DNA of 64,000 nucleotides, from contig JAITYX010000022.1 of NCBI GenBank assembly GCA_021018815.1, positions 1,426,001 to 1,490,000 of the forward strand. The letters run 5' to 3'. A program made the position numbers and the translations under genes. This DNA comes from Talinum fruticosum (lineage: Eukaryota > Streptophyta > Magnoliopsida > Caryophyllales > Talinaceae). A model generated the notes under the pieces. That model saw only the letters and a list, made by a program, of their open reading frames with translations. It had not been told where the DNA came from and searched no databases. Positions 1-12,973 of this stretch are shown piece by piece. Position 1 is the first letter of the stretch. Every line of letters begins with the position of its first letter.

Positions 1-1140
1 ATATTATGCAAATGAATACAAGAATAGGAAAAACAAGTAAGCTCATAGAAACACTAGGAAATTTAGATTTCTTTTAGCTTAGTGAAATTAGAGTGTTAGA
101 CGTATTAAAAAATAATAAGGGAATAGTTAAAATTGTTCTAAATGACGAATATGTAGATAATAAATATATACTTCTTCGCATGGACAATAATTGCAACTAT
201 CTTTTTATGTTGGACATTAAGCAAATTTTCTAAAGAATCTTTTTCAGCTCACCTAGTTGTCATTTCTAGTGTTTCTATCACCTTTCAATGCTTCCCTTAT
301 GTGTGTGGAATTGCCCTATTCAAGTATCGAGAAGCGGGCTACTCCCCAAAAATCTCCATAGTTGGTTGGGATTTAAAATTGGATTTTTTGAAACTTTTTA
401 TTTTTCTTGTGATATATGCCAACCTAAACCTTTTCTCCAATCGCCCTTGCTACATTAGCTCTCAATGAAAATGCCTCCTTTATAACCATTATGAGGCTCA
501 ATTGCACTATCTCCGGTTCTTGGTAATGTCATCTGTCCTTTTGCGTCTCATGTGTCGGTTCCAATAATTGTTTGTCTAAACGCTAGAAGTCTGGTAATGT
601 TGGGGCATGTCTCAAAATAAGAAGTATTTCCCTACAGGTCCACGGTCATCAACTATTGATGACCTACTTAAAGTGTTTTCCAATGCTTAAATTAAAAGTC
701 TTTGATTTAAAAACATTTTCGTAAACTCAGTAAATCTACTCATTGAGAAATGTCCCCCAAGTCATGTTTCAACCAAATAACCATGTCTCCCTCTAGGACT
801 CTCTCTCGAATCCTTATAATAAGAAGAAACATTGTTATACCAAACAAGTGATATAAGAGTCGGACAAAAGCACCGTTTATAAACGTACAAAGAGAAAAAT
901 AAACTTGGAGAGATAACTTATCATATGATGGGATGTACATTAAAGTTTGAACCTTATCAAACAAAGCAAAGTACCATAATTAGGTGAATCGAAAAACAAA
1001 AAGAAGGGTTATTTGGATCTAGTATTTTTTTGTTATTTGTTGTCAATTAATAATTCAATATTCAAAGGAAGCCTACTAAAAAATTTTCAGATTATTTTCT
1101 TCCCTGTTATTGAAGCTAATGCTAAATAATTCCAAATACC
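1..1140. other. Intergenic, no gene recognised
   Basis: AT-rich sequence upstream of the PER1-like gene. I read all frames for transposon or gene motifs and found none that I could name; open frames are short (under 75 codons) and without recognisable domains. The promoter of the downstream gene should lie in the last few hundred bases, but I see no unambiguous TATA box. Confidence 0.5.
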
Positions 1141-1144
1141 AGAT

Positions 1145-1696
1145 TTCTTTGAGACAACCCCCCATTTTCTCGTCTCGTCTCGTCTTGAGAGCCAAGAACG
1201 CCATCTAGCGAGTAGCGGATGCAGTTGGTGAAATTCTATCTCGGTTTTCCTGCTTTTTCACGGTAATCTCTCATGATTTGCTACTTCACCTATTCAATTT
1301 GATCAGATATCAGATTGAGCTTTTGAGCTACCAAATTTAATCGTTAATTGACGATTTTGTTTCAATTTTCATTTCGCTGGAATATTCAATCGGTTTAATT
1401 TGAAATTCGCATCACAGTTCACTGTCTCATTTCTCTCTCTTATCTCCAGTTTGAGCTTGCGAGTTTTATACTGTGTCGTAAAGAGTTCCCCTCACGTGAT
1501 AGCTCTTAATGGCAATTAATTTCTGGAGAAAAAGAACTTCAATAAGTTTTGATTTCTGCACCAAAATAAGTTTTGATTTCTGCTCACCAAAATGCCGGAT
1601 TGAATATTGGAAAGGGGATATTGATTGATTATTAGAAGTTGAAAAATTGAATTTTGGGGGTCACTATAATGTATATTCTTTTGATGGTTTGATTAG
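1145..1696 (+). promoter_or_regulatory. Probable 5' leader region of PER1-like gene
   Basis: Before the start codon there is a TCTCGTC-repeat stretch (about 1169-1186) followed by less AT-rich, leader-like sequence, which suggests transcription begins near 1150-1200. No clear splice pair in this leader could be proved by eye, so its internal structure is left open. Inference from composition and position only. Confidence 0.35.
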
Positions 1697-4600
1697 ATGC
1701 TGGATCGCTGGTGGGTTCTGTTGTTTATGGTGCTTTCATGCATTGTTGAGGTTTCACATGGCAGTGCTGGTGATGCCGATCCACTTTACAGGTATCAAAC
1801 CTTGCTTTTGCTAAGAGATGGGTTATTTTGGATGATGTTGCTTAGTTTGATTGGTCTTTACTTATATTTCTCTTTGGCTAGTTTTTTACTTGATTGCCAT
1901 ATTGAAGTTTTCAGTGGTGCAATTTTATTTTGAGCACCATTTGACATTAGGGTTGGACTCTTTTACATTTAATGTTTGAACTGTGTAATTGGCTTGCTTT
2001 GTATGATTAAGTTGCATCCTGCTCTTTGAAAAATTATGCTAGCAAGTTACATTTCATATGTAATATTTGTGGAACTTGTTTAATTTTAATGATCTTTCTG
2101 TTGATCAATAAATAATGGTAAACTCTAGTAATCGAGTCCCTCCTTGTAATCATTTTACCTTTCCATTAGTTTGAGGCTCAGAATAGACTTTCTTTTCTCT
2201 CTGTTTGACCCGTTGGGTTTTTTTCTTGTCCTTTTCCCCCTTGCCTTGTTGGTGGGATTGCAGATCTTGTGTCAACCAATGTATGATGAGTGGATGTGTC
2301 GGACAGAGATGCTTTCCGCACTGCAACTTTTCTTCAACTGGTAGTTTAGGCAATGGACCGTGGTACATGCAAGAACCTCTTTACCTGAAGTGGAAACAAT
2401 TGGACTGCCAGGGTGATTGCCGCTACTATTGCATGGTGGATAGAGAAAGGGAAAGGCAAGCACTAGGTAATGATCCTGTCAAGTACCATGGAAAATGGCC
2501 TTTCAAGCGCATTTTGGGACTTCAGGTTTGTCATTTTCTTTAGTTAGTAGTAAAATGAAATGTGCTCTAGCCACTTACCCTAAGCTGGTGAAAATGCAGA
2601 CTGGTGATGGCTCATATTTTTCTGCCTTACCCATTATCAGCAGTTTACTTTTTCAGGAGGCTGCTTCTGTAGCTCTTTCCATTCTCAACCTTGCAATGCA
2701 TTTCCATGGCTGGCTGTCCTTTTTCGTCCTCGTGTACTATAGACTGCCTCTAAAGCAAAACAGGACATACTACGAGTATACTACTTTGTGGCATATCTAT
2801 GCCTTGCTGTCGCTTAATTCTTGGTTCTGGAGTTCTGTTTTTCACAGTAGGTAAGGTCTCTTCTAAATTTATGAATCTCATACATTTGTACATAGATTTG
2901 AGACGAAAGGTGAGGGAAAATCGTTCTTTCTTGTTCATATGAAGAAAAACATTACATTAAAGTTGCCGAGCATAAGAGAGGAGACCGTAAATGTAGAACC
3001 TAAAAGATTAACCTTTGTCACTGTCACTAATAACAATGTAAGAAATCTATAGGAAGGCTGAAGAGCATTTTTAAATTTAACTTTATATGGAGTATTTTCC
3101 TAAAGTTTCTCCAAATTTTAGAATCTATCTTAATTTCTTAATTGGATTTCTTTCCTTTATAATTTACTTATCTTTATTATCTTGCTTATCTTCCTATGTC
3201 ATGGTAAGACCAAAGGCTAAGGGCATGATGAAGAACATTAATCTATGAAAAAGAGTAAACTGGTCATCAAAGGATTTCTTTGAACTTTCTCCATGAGAAA
3301 TAGCCACAAGAGAATGGGATGAAGTCGTTATTTGACTAAAGCATCAATTGAGTATATTTTACAAGAGAATGGGATGAAGTATGAGCACAAGTTCTCCTAT
3401 GAATTTCAGAGAGCACAATAAACAGATACAGGCCAATCAGGGTTGGAAAGAATGAAAGACACATACCACATGATCTTGGCTTTCTTGATTCAATTGGAAT
3501 TACAAGATGCGGCCTCTAGCGAAGTGGCAATTGTACATCCTTTAAAAGCACATGGGGGTGTTTCATTTATGGTTGTAAACTTAAAAGTAGTGAGGGTCCA
3601 TAAGATCAACACCACATAATAAGCTTTGCACTTTAGTGAGATAATTAATTATTTTCAGTCTTTCAGTGCATCAGTGCTCACTGAATACAGATTTGTGGAG
3701 GGGTGGGCTGATGTTTATCTATCTCTACACCCATATACAGAATGGGGACCCACATGGGGGCACTTCCTTATTAACGTCCTGCACCTGTTTGACCTCATCT
3801 CATAACTCTTAACAATGTAGGTGTATACTCATGTTCAAAGCTTGTCTATATCTTTGTTCATGAATAGCTCTTATAAAGGTGCTTTATAAGATTGTTCGAA
3901 AAACCTGAGTTTTGTGGTATCTTGGGAAATACTTATCTTGAATACATATTAAAATGAGTATTAGTGGTGGTTGGGACTGGATGTAAAGCTTTATCTGTAT
4001 TTGCTCAATTGATCAATACTATCATTAAATTGCAGAGATGTTGATTTGACAGAGAAACTGGATTACACATCTGCAGTAGCAGTGCTTGGTTTTTCACTCA
4101 TAGTTTCCATAATGAGGAGCTTCAATGTTAGAGATGAGGCTGCCAGAGTGATGGTGGCTGCACCGCTGCTAGCCTTCATAGCTACTCACATATTGTATCT
4201 GATCAACTATAAAATGGATTATGGTATGTATAAGAATCCTTTCTCCCTTTCTGATTACTCTAAACAATATAGTTGCGTTCTTCAGAATGCAACCATTAGC
4301 TTGAATTGTAGATAAACTTTTGTTGAAAGCTCAAACATGTTGGAGACCTTTATGTGCTAGATGATACTTGTTTAAGGAAAGTAGGTTATGCATTTGCCTT
4401 CTGAGGCCATCCTTGTGAGAGGAAAGTATGTGACATCTAGATCCTCGTCATAAAAAGAAAATTATCGGAGCTAACAAGATTGGGTACGGCTTCCAATGCC
4501 TCAAAGCTTAAAGCAAGCATGTGTTCTTACAAGTTTTAAGTGCTACATTTGTGTGATGTTTAGTTTAACCTTCCATTTAAGAGCGTGGGGCAAACCTGTT

Positions 4601-7475
4601 GTGTAAGGATAGTAATAAAACCACAAGCGCATACTCATATTCATGTCTAAAGTCTAAACAAATGTTTCTCTTCCATAAAAATAACCAATATGGTAGTTAA
4701 CTTATACTATAACAAAAATGACACCTTTCAGACTTCCTCTCACAAATGAACTTGCCATTTTACAAATGTGCAATGGGTGCTGCTATGGTAATATATTGAT
4801 AAAAAGTTGCAAGCCCATGAAAAGTAAGAACATTTTCTTGATTCACACGTGTACCTTTAAGCTAGTGCTACACCCCAAGAGATCTTTTTGAACTGATTTA
4901 GAATTAGAGTGTGGAATTACTTCTTATGCGGCATAGTATACACCTTTTTGAATGCTCAAGGACCTCATGTCTTGACTAATTGGTTGCATGAAGGTACTTG
5001 GTGTATTTGATTGGCTAAAGGCATTCTCAACCATCAAACATATTCTTAATTTCCATCTTTTCTCAGTACCAGGAGTGTTCTAAGTCAAATAACACATGGC
5101 ATGGATTAATGATGTCATGAATATCCAATCCAAATCCAGACCTTGCGATCCCACATTTCCACCTATGCACCTTTATTTTTTTGGTTGGGGGCTGGATGTA
5201 GTAGCGTTACTACTCCTAAACACAGACGGGCTGTGTCCATTTGACTTTAGATTAAAATCTTTTTGACTGCCTGGTATCCAAAAATAAGAAGCTGACAGTT
5301 TTGTGAAGCATTTCGCTATAGTTCATTATAATCCAAGTCAAAAAATTGTTGTGGTGGACAGAATGCTCTCATTAATATGCCCTTTGCAGGGAACTCTTCC
5401 ACCTTTTCTTGCAAATTGCATTTCCTTGTGGGCTCATCCAATAATGAGTCAAATTTAGTGAATTTATTCCGAGAAGTAAGTCAGCATGATGGGTTTTTTT
5501 TCTCTCATTGAAAGTAATTCTTGTGCTTTCAATCCTAGCAGAAATAGAATGAGAGCACATCTATTCTTCTTATAAACACCAATAATCTATGTGTTGAAGA
5601 TAAAAGTGTATGGTTTACTTATCTTAATATTCTTGATAGGTTCTCTTGCCAGAATAAGGAATATCAAATTTTCTCGTCAACCCACCAAAAATCTAGAAAT
5701 TTTTACAACCCCTGTGGGTTGCAACATCCTGCTGCTATGTCCTACGGAGTAAAATATGGCATGCATCCATATGCACCTCATCACATATGAGTTGTTCTTG
5801 TAGCATGTTTGAATTGAGATTGGCACTCACAAATCTTTGTAATCTTAATTGCTGTCCTATCATGATACTGAACGAACCCCCTTAGCAGTACAGTCTATCA
5901 CTAGGACCTTCTGGCTGACAGTTCATTTACACGCCAAAGTCTGATGATGCTGTTGGATCTGCATGTTTTGGGGTGAGAAAGATCCTACTGACCAGACAAG
6001 ATACATGTTCTGCATTTTCTTTGGCTTTCTTAACATCATAAAGATTGTGATAATAAGCAAAATCCTCTTCATTTTTGTTGTCATCGGTCTTTGTTCACCA
6101 ATCTTAACTGCCTTCTGGATATACACTCAAAACATCTCATTGGCCTGCTGATTACACACTTGAAGCAATTATAAGTTGAGTGCCTAGCTCAAGGATTATT
6201 TGAGCTATGCTTGCTGCTAGATCCCCTCATTTGCAGTTCCTTTACTTTCAATTTCTGCTGTTTAATTTAGAATTCGGTGAGGGGGATGACTTGTAGCAGC
6301 ATGTCAATGACGTCTTCTTCTGATGTTGTTCCTACTGTTTTTTGATGAATCTTCAAGGACTTTTTACACTTCTTGGTTCTAGTTGTTTTTTTTGGGGGGG
6401 TTGGGTCCTAGTTGGTTGGTAGTTATTTCCCTGCTTTTCGAGCCTGCTTTTGACTTCTTCAATTTTCCACATCAGTTCTGGCTCCATCTGGTCTTGCTAA
6501 TGTACTCTATAATCCCTATTTGTTGCTTGTCTGCTTCAATTCTAACCTGTTGAGCTCTTCTGTGCATTCTGAAAGTTCTTGCATCTAGGAATCAATTTTG
6601 AAAATTGTTAGAATGGTTACAGCTTTCAAGTCAAAAAGTGGTAACATCTGCTACAAAGGCAATGCGTTGTTCAAACCCCTGTTGTGATGGATGCTTCCGT
6701 GTCAATGATGGTTATTTTGCAATTAACTCCACCAAATTGAGGCACAATCCTTCTATTTGTAGGCAACTAATTTCACCTTTTTTTTCCCTCTGCTACTCTC
6801 ATCTTCTCAAAAAAAAATTTCTGCTTCATATTCTCAATCAATAATAACTTTGATATCTGGGCTTCCTAGGAATCTCAGCCTTAATTTGCGGCCATCAATA
6901 TGATTGGCAGCATAGTCGTCTTATGAATCTGAATTTATAATTTCACTATTTCTTCTGCAATCGCTGTTGCTGCTTTTTATGGAGGTACAGCCACCAGCAA
7001 TAGATGCTTGCAACTGTTCCTTCATATGCTGCTGTTCTTGTTGATTCCCATGCATGAATGTCATTAAACCATTCCTTTTAATTGATTGATCCTTGTTATT
7101 TGCTATATCAAGATACTAAAGAGTGGTGAAATTACATAACCCAGGATATTAAGCATGGAAGAGTGCTAATTACTTACTGGAAGAAACATTTTGAATCAAC
7201 TAGCAAAAAGTAGACGCTCTAGATTCCATCAGTTTTGTAGAACTCAAGAAATCTTTTGGTGAGTGAATGCTGACTAAATGTAGAGGTCATTACACCAAAA
7301 TGTTTAGAATGGAAGGAAAAACTCTGGATATTACATGAAGATGTATCTATTCCCCTTTCCCAAAACAGCCTTTGTGCTTTGTATTTGCTTACATGTTTTA
7401 TCTCCTGAAACCCTGCTTAGCAAGAACCATCATAGCTCTTTTTGTGTATTGTGTACACACCTCCCCCCTCAAACC

Positions 7476-7512
<37 letters not shown>

Positions 7513-7838
7513 GTGGATTGTGGATTCAACTGACATTGTGATGTGAATCAGGGTGGAACATGCAAGTATGTGTAGCCATGGGTGTCACGCAACTTCTCAT
7601 ATGGGCAATCTGGGCTGGGGTCACTCACCATCCATCCCGGTGGAAGCTGTGGTTTGTAGTCATAGCAGGTGGTCTTGCAATGCTTTTGGAGATATATGAT
7701 TTTCCTCCTTATCAAGAACTTGTCGATGCACATGCACTTTGGCATGCCACCACCATCCCGCTTACCTACCTTTGGTGGAGCTTCATTCGGGATGATGCCC
7801 AATACCGAACCTCAGAACTCATGAAGAAGGTAAAGTAA
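1697..7838 (+). CDS. PER1: PER1/PGAP3-like GPI-anchor remodelling protein
   Basis: Five coding exons with GT..AG borders: 1697-1791, 2264-2525, 2657-2850, 4036-4223 and 7552-7838. They join in frame to 341 aa, the usual length for plant PER1 proteins. An N-terminal signal peptide (MLDRWWVLLFMVLSC) is followed by a Cys-rich luminal part (CVNQCMMSGCVGQRC, then WDC-like CQGDCRYYC) and about seven membrane segments. CREST-superfamily residues are present: the FWSSVFHSRD stretch and the late DAHALWH (HxxxH) motif. In yeast and mammals the family removes an acyl chain from GPI anchors (Per1, PGAP3; phospholipase A2-type activity) in the ER/Golgi. The same role here is inferred from family membership. 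The stop at 7838 is read through a potential donor at 7830. If that donor is spliced to 7962, the protein gains 24 residues and stops at 8036, so two C-termini are possible. Identification is secure; the last-exon choice is not. Confidence 0.93.
4224..7551 (+). other. Long intron 4 of PER1-like gene
   Basis: A 3.3-kb intron, far longer than the gene's other introns (131-1185 bp). It begins GTATGT and ends in CAG. It holds a GA dinucleotide run at 7479-7508, only about 45 bp before the acceptor. The size suggests inserted sequence, but I could not identify a transposon with recognisable protein motifs or matching ends in it. Confidence 0.75.
7479..7508. repeat. (AG)n microsatellite
   Basis: About fifteen uninterrupted AG units close to the last intron's 3' splice site. 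Such tracts vary in length and are useful markers. Confidence 0.9.
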
Positions 7839-8514
7839 GCAATACTTGCAATTATATTTGCAATGGGATAGAGCTATGACACAGACTCAGCAAGTCGTAC
7901 CAGCCAGTTGATTCAGAAGGTGCCCATGGTTTTACCATTTGTGCATTATTCTCTCTTGCAGAAGAAGAGTGGATCCGTAGTTGAAAAGAATCCATTTGAT
8001 TATCAGAAATTATACAACTGTTCTATTGAGTTCTGAATTCAGAAGGTGGAGACTGAATTCCTGTTAACTTTTGCAATACGGCGAGATTTTGTTCTTGGAT
8101 GCTCCGTTGGAATTGCTTTTAGCTGATGGTCTTACACAAAAACTCTAATACGCTTGAATTTAGCGACAGTTGATGTCATTTAGGTTTCTTGTTATTGATG
8201 ATAATTGATGTGGCATGATCTAATTGAGATATACAAGCTTGGGGAAAGATTGCATTTGTTTTCTCTTCAAACATTTGCATACAGGTATATAAAATAGAAA
8301 CTCTGAAATTTCCAAGAAGCATTTCACTTTAAATTATGTCTCATTCCCCTTCACTATTTTTTATCTTTTTTTTGCATGAAATATGAATACAATCATTCAT
8401 AGTTCACCTAATACACAAAAACAAGATTCACAAAAAGTTACGAAGTCATTTTGAAGATCTAGAAAACAGAAATTCACACAGTTGTGAAGAGTTAGAATTC
8501 ATAGCCAAGTTTGA

Positions 8515-9600
8515 GTAGTATCAGCTGCCTTGATGCCTACTTGTTTCGAAAAGTTTGACATTCCCCTTGTGTTTATCAAATCTAGCAAGCTTGAAGTAGT
8601 CCAGCTCCACTCCTCGGCCTTCCCCATCCAAGGCCACATCAGCCACGATCTGACCAATGACCGGACCCATCTTGAATCCATGCCCCATTCCTCAAAAACT
8701 GGCCAGCAATCAATCTTTCCCAAAGTCCCCTCCCAAAAAGTGAATTACATAATCCTCATCCGTGGTCATGGAGTACATGCAAGACTGTGTTGACACTGGT
8801 CCATCATCCTCCACCGAACCCCCAAACCTATCCCTGACCCACTTCCTTAGGAAATCCATGAGGTCAGCTCGAGGGGTCTATGTCCGGTGGTCCGGGTCAC
8901 TGGGTCGGCCCCCATCGGCCACTATCTTGATCCGCCCGGGATACTCCAGGGATGGAGTGCCATATATGCGGGGGTTCCCATATCCGGCAAAGGAAGGGAA
9001 CCCCCTTGAATTGTATAGTCATTCTCATGTCCTTGTTTGATCCTCCACTAACATATGGTCGTCTCCAAGGGTTGAATGGGAATTTGTCAGCCCGGCGAGA
9101 GGGCCTTTACCAACTTATTCGTCAAGGCCTCAGCTGTGACAATACATTTTCTCCCCGAAACCTCCCCCTGTGCCGTTGACACCAAAATGCCGCCATCACA
9201 GGCATCCCTTGTGATGGTGGCCACGTACATGTTATCCCTGAGAAGGGACCCATGGTGGAGAGCCAAGGCTTGGAACATGGCAACGGCCTTAGTGGGCTTG
9301 ATGACGGGACCCCCTTGGAGAGCACCCCTATCTAGCCCTTCGGGATGACGACTCTAGCAGATAACTCTTGTTCGAGCTGGCAAGAATTGAGGATCCGACT
9401 GCCCACAGAGTTAGAGACGCACCTAAAGAGGACAGCCCGAAGAGAGGTCATCGGACGGGCCGATGTCCAATTAGTTGATGTGGTAGAGGATTCGGTACCC
9501 AATTTGGGCCTGGGCTTGGTCCCAGAGTCGTCCAATCTAGACGAATCGAGGACCAAACTAAGATAATAGTGCTCCGAGCATGTAAATTCGTAGAGTTCAA
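8515..9600 (-). pseudogene. Sarcosine-oxidase-like FAD enzyme, degenerate copy
   Basis: Reading the - strand with frame changes gives a run of segments in the order of plant 'probable sarcosine oxidase' (DAO-type FAD oxidoreductase). They are SEHYYLSLVLDSSRL (about 9570), ILNSCQLEQE (about 9390), AVAMFQALALHHGSLLRDN (about 9250), VSTAQGEVSGRKCIVTAEA (about 9170), PIQPLETTIC (about 9065), GNPRIYGTPS (about 8970), QSCMYSMTTDEDYVIHFLGG (about 8760) and HGFKMGPVIGQIVADVALDG (about 8660). The N-terminal FAD-binding GxGxxG fold is missing, and several frameshifts and stops break the rest, so it is not a working gene. No introns are apparent, but the parent's gene structure is not known to me. It lies tail-to-tail with the PER1-like gene and is more GC-rich than its surroundings. 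Confidence 0.82.
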
Positions 9601-9639
9601 AATTCCTTGTCTCTAAATGTTCTTGCATGAGTAATCCTA

Positions 9640-11984
9640 GATTGGCATCTTTGTGTATAAGCGAAATTTTAAAATATATATATTTTCATGGAGCAACTTT
9701 CTTCTTTAGCTCTTTTGTATATTACTAGTTGAAGAATTGCACGCGATGCTTGCGGTAAATATATTAAATAAACACAATAATGTAAATTGCAGACTAACAA
9801 TAAAAAAAATTGTGACAATGCTTATTGATATATTTATACATGTTATGTTGATATTATTTTGAGTTAATTAATGCAAGTTGATTTATTATTTAAGTTTATT
9901 ATTATATAATTGTGACAAGACAAGACAGATCTTCCGTAGAGAAAAAGGGAAAAAGTTATTAAAAATTATTCCAAGATCATTTCAAAAAGAAATTGGAAAT
10001 GAGGATACACCTCCTCATCTTTATATATATGTAGAATATTTGTGGGGAAGGATACACTTTGACTCGACAAGTTTATGAAATCCCAACAGCGCTCTTAGTA
10101 ATCTCATAGTTGTCAAAATTATAAGTTATTCGTATTCTCCGAGTCTAAACCATTAAGTTTCTTATAATGATTTAGGTATAAACATTCACACCTGCACCGG
10201 TGTGCAAGTTCTTCTAAGCTTATCCAACAATTAGTATCTTACCTTCCAAGCTAATGCTTTCATCTTGCAAGTCAAAGCTAAGATAATGGTTTATTGCATA
10301 TCTGGTTTACCAAGTACTTCAAAGGAAAATGACTAATACCATCTCACACAACATAATAAAATAACATTCTTTTCAAATGTAATAACCAATTAGTGACAAT
10401 GCGAATAAACTGGTGAGAAAGAGCTAGAAAATTCATATACGAGAATTCACAAACAAAATCCAAAATCCCACCTCACCTCATTCATGGTTAGAGCACTTAC
10501 TAAAAACATATACTTGATGAGTATAGAGACTGAATCATCTTAAGCAATGAAAACAAATTCTAATTACGAAATCATTTTTTAGAAAAAAGGAAGGAAGTAT
10601 GTGGATGTCTTTAAGAAATATGGAATTTTTCTCTCCTTAACTTAACAAACTAACATTTCAGAGCAAAATTGTGAGAATGAAGCAACCAAAAAAGGGCACT
10701 TTTGTATTCCACACTAAAAAAAAAGAGTCAATTACCACTATATCAACATATTGACAAATTCTAGTAAAAAAATTCATAAGAAAAAGATATATTGAAGAGC
10801 TTTTTCTTTCAAATTCAACCAACAATTTTATACGAATTTTCTTAACCAAAGTAAATTAAGTAAAAAAGAGTCAACCAACAATAACTCTGAAAAAAATAAA
10901 TAGGAAAAGAGATGATAGAATAATAACATCTATAAAAATAATAAAAATAATATTAAAATAACAATGGTAAAATGTCTCAATTTTGTATACATAGAACATA
11001 TCAAGTTTCTTTTATCACTATAAGAAAAATATATATTGAATAGCTTTTTCTTTCAAATTCAACCAACAATTTTATAGGAATTTTCTAATCAAAGTAAGTT
11101 AAGTGAAACTCTATTTAGTGATGCAAAAGTAAAAATGATAATAATAAAATATTTAAATTATCCCTGTTTTTTAGTATTAGAGTAAAATTATAGTTATTTA
11201 TCATTCTAAGAATGTGCGATGGAATTAAAGCAAATAAAATAAGGTTAAAAAATTTTGCCCCTAATTCATGCTATGGGGGCAGATGTAGAAAAAAATGGTA
11301 AAATATAGTTGTAGGTTAATAGCACATTAACAAGGAAAAAGTTCCTTTGAGACGTCTTTCGTTTAGGAGAGTTACATAAAGCATGTAAAATCATTGACTT
11401 GTAATCGAATGTTTCTTGAAGAGGTAATATTTACTATCATTAAATGGAATAATTGGAAATATGTACAAACAGCACAATCAAAATATTTGATGAATAGTAT
11501 TGAAAAGGAAAATTTTAAGAGACCCCGATGTATCCACCTTCTTCCTATCCTCGATAATAGAATAAAAATATCTACAAAAATATCAAGAACAGAAGGGAGA
11601 GAAGTTTATGGGGTGAATGAAGTATACCAATTAATTGGAGACGGTTAGCACGAAGGGGGGGTTTACAACGGTTATTAGGTTTTGCAATGAACAGTAAACT
11701 CTCGTATTGATTTTTTAATCTCTTAAGGATAAACTTGTAACCATATTTTTCTTGTGTATTACAACCCTGTTTAAATGAGAACCTTTTAAAATGAGGTTTC
11801 GTCTAATATTAGGTTTTCAATTCAAAACGTAGATGAATGTATATTGGACATTTATTCCGTAGGCTTCAGTTTCTGGTTTCCTACAACGTAAAATTTTTTT
11901 ATTTTTGTTCAAATATTATTTTTAGAAGCCAAAGATGATCTTAGCAAACCTCTTTGAACAATTACATGTAAGCTACTTAACAAA
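9640..11984. other. AT-rich intergenic region
   Basis: No gene or transposon protein motif found. The only structure I could support is the direct repeat listed separately at 10778-11107. Confidence 0.5.
10778..11107. repeat. Direct repeat pair of about 85 bp
   Basis: A segment beginning at 10778 (AAGAAAAAGATATATTGAA, then GAGCTTTTTCTTTCAAATTC) recurs with few changes at 11022, about 244 bp further on. The copies are about 80-90 bp long and separated by unrelated AT-rich DNA. A local duplication is the simplest reading. Confidence 0.7.
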
Positions 11985-12421
11985 GGCCTTGTTCGCAAAA
12001 TGAAGTCTGTTTGAGTTGCGGAAAGTTGTTTGTATAGTTGATAGATGTTTAGGTAGCTAATATCCGTTAGATTTTAGTCTGTTAGCGGATAGTCTGTTCA
12101 ATTGAGCGGTTGAATAAATGTGTTCGGTAAATTTAGCGGTCGAGTTAACCGATTATTGTAAATTGACGTAAAAGGATATAAATAATTTGTCAAATATAAA
12201 TGAATGAAGGATTTTTTTGTCAAAAAATATGAAATGCTACTTTCAAATGTAAAAAGCTAATATTCTTAACTTTTCGAAACACTACTTGAAACGCTAAAAG
12301 TTATTGCAAACGCTAATTAAAATACTACCTTAGCGAACGCTAATATTTGATTGATTAATGTTTTAAGCTTGGTCAAAATGCTAAAAACCACTTCAAACGA
12401 ACGATGTTTCCAAACAAGGCC
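11985..12421. mobile_element. MITE with GGCCTTGTTTGG-type inverted ends
   Basis: The 437-bp segment starts GGCCTTGTTCG and ends with CCAAACAAGGCC, an imperfect terminal inverted repeat of about 12 bp. Inside are many short GCTAA/TTAGC motifs in both orientations and no coding capacity. Such ends are typical of non-autonomous DNA transposons in plants; a hAT-type parent is possible, but I see no convincing target duplication. Confidence 0.68.
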
Positions 12422-12779
12422 AAAATCTATACTTGTCAAGAATCCTACGCATAATCACTATGTATTTTATCCACAAATTCAATCAATTAAAAACACTACT
12501 AAATTTAATAGTGCAGTAATTTTAATTAATACCGACATTTTAAACTTTTAAATAGGACAGTCTAATTATGACAAAAACAATCATATTTGACCCCAAACCC
12601 AAACTTCTACTAGGGATTTTCGAATTCAACCAAATTTTTAACAATATAAATGTGACCCAACTCGGACAATCTTGCCTGAACTAAATAAAACCCTAACGGC
12701 AGGGAAGCAACAACAATAACAAAACAAAAAATATATTACTGCAGAAAGTAGATTGACCAGGAAAGAAGCCATAAGGATA

Positions 12780-12973
12780 TACTACACTCAAGATCATATT
12801 TTCCAGAAAAATAAATAGAAAAGGGAAAAGCATCCCCAGTAAATAGTAAATGATACCATACCAGTATGTCTACTACAGTAACAAAAAGATGTAAAAATTT
12901 CAGATACCAAATGTTCGAAAACCACAGCTAGCACAGAATTTTTAAAAAGAAAAAACTCATCCTTGCGACGTTC
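12780..12973 (-). other. 3' UTR of eEF2 copy A
   Basis: Read on the - strand, the bases after the stop codon align by eye with those after the stop of copy B (38641-38790). They share stretches such as TTTTTAAAAATTCTGTG and ACTGGGGATGCTTTT. The match extends well past the coding end, so the duplication included the 3' UTR. Divergence here is visibly higher than in the coding exon. Confidence 0.7.

Noticed and set aside
5963..6151. Hydrophobic 62-codon frame in PER1 intron 4
   Set aside because: AT-rich intronic sequence translates to hydrophobic residues. No homologous domain, and it overlaps an equally long antisense frame.
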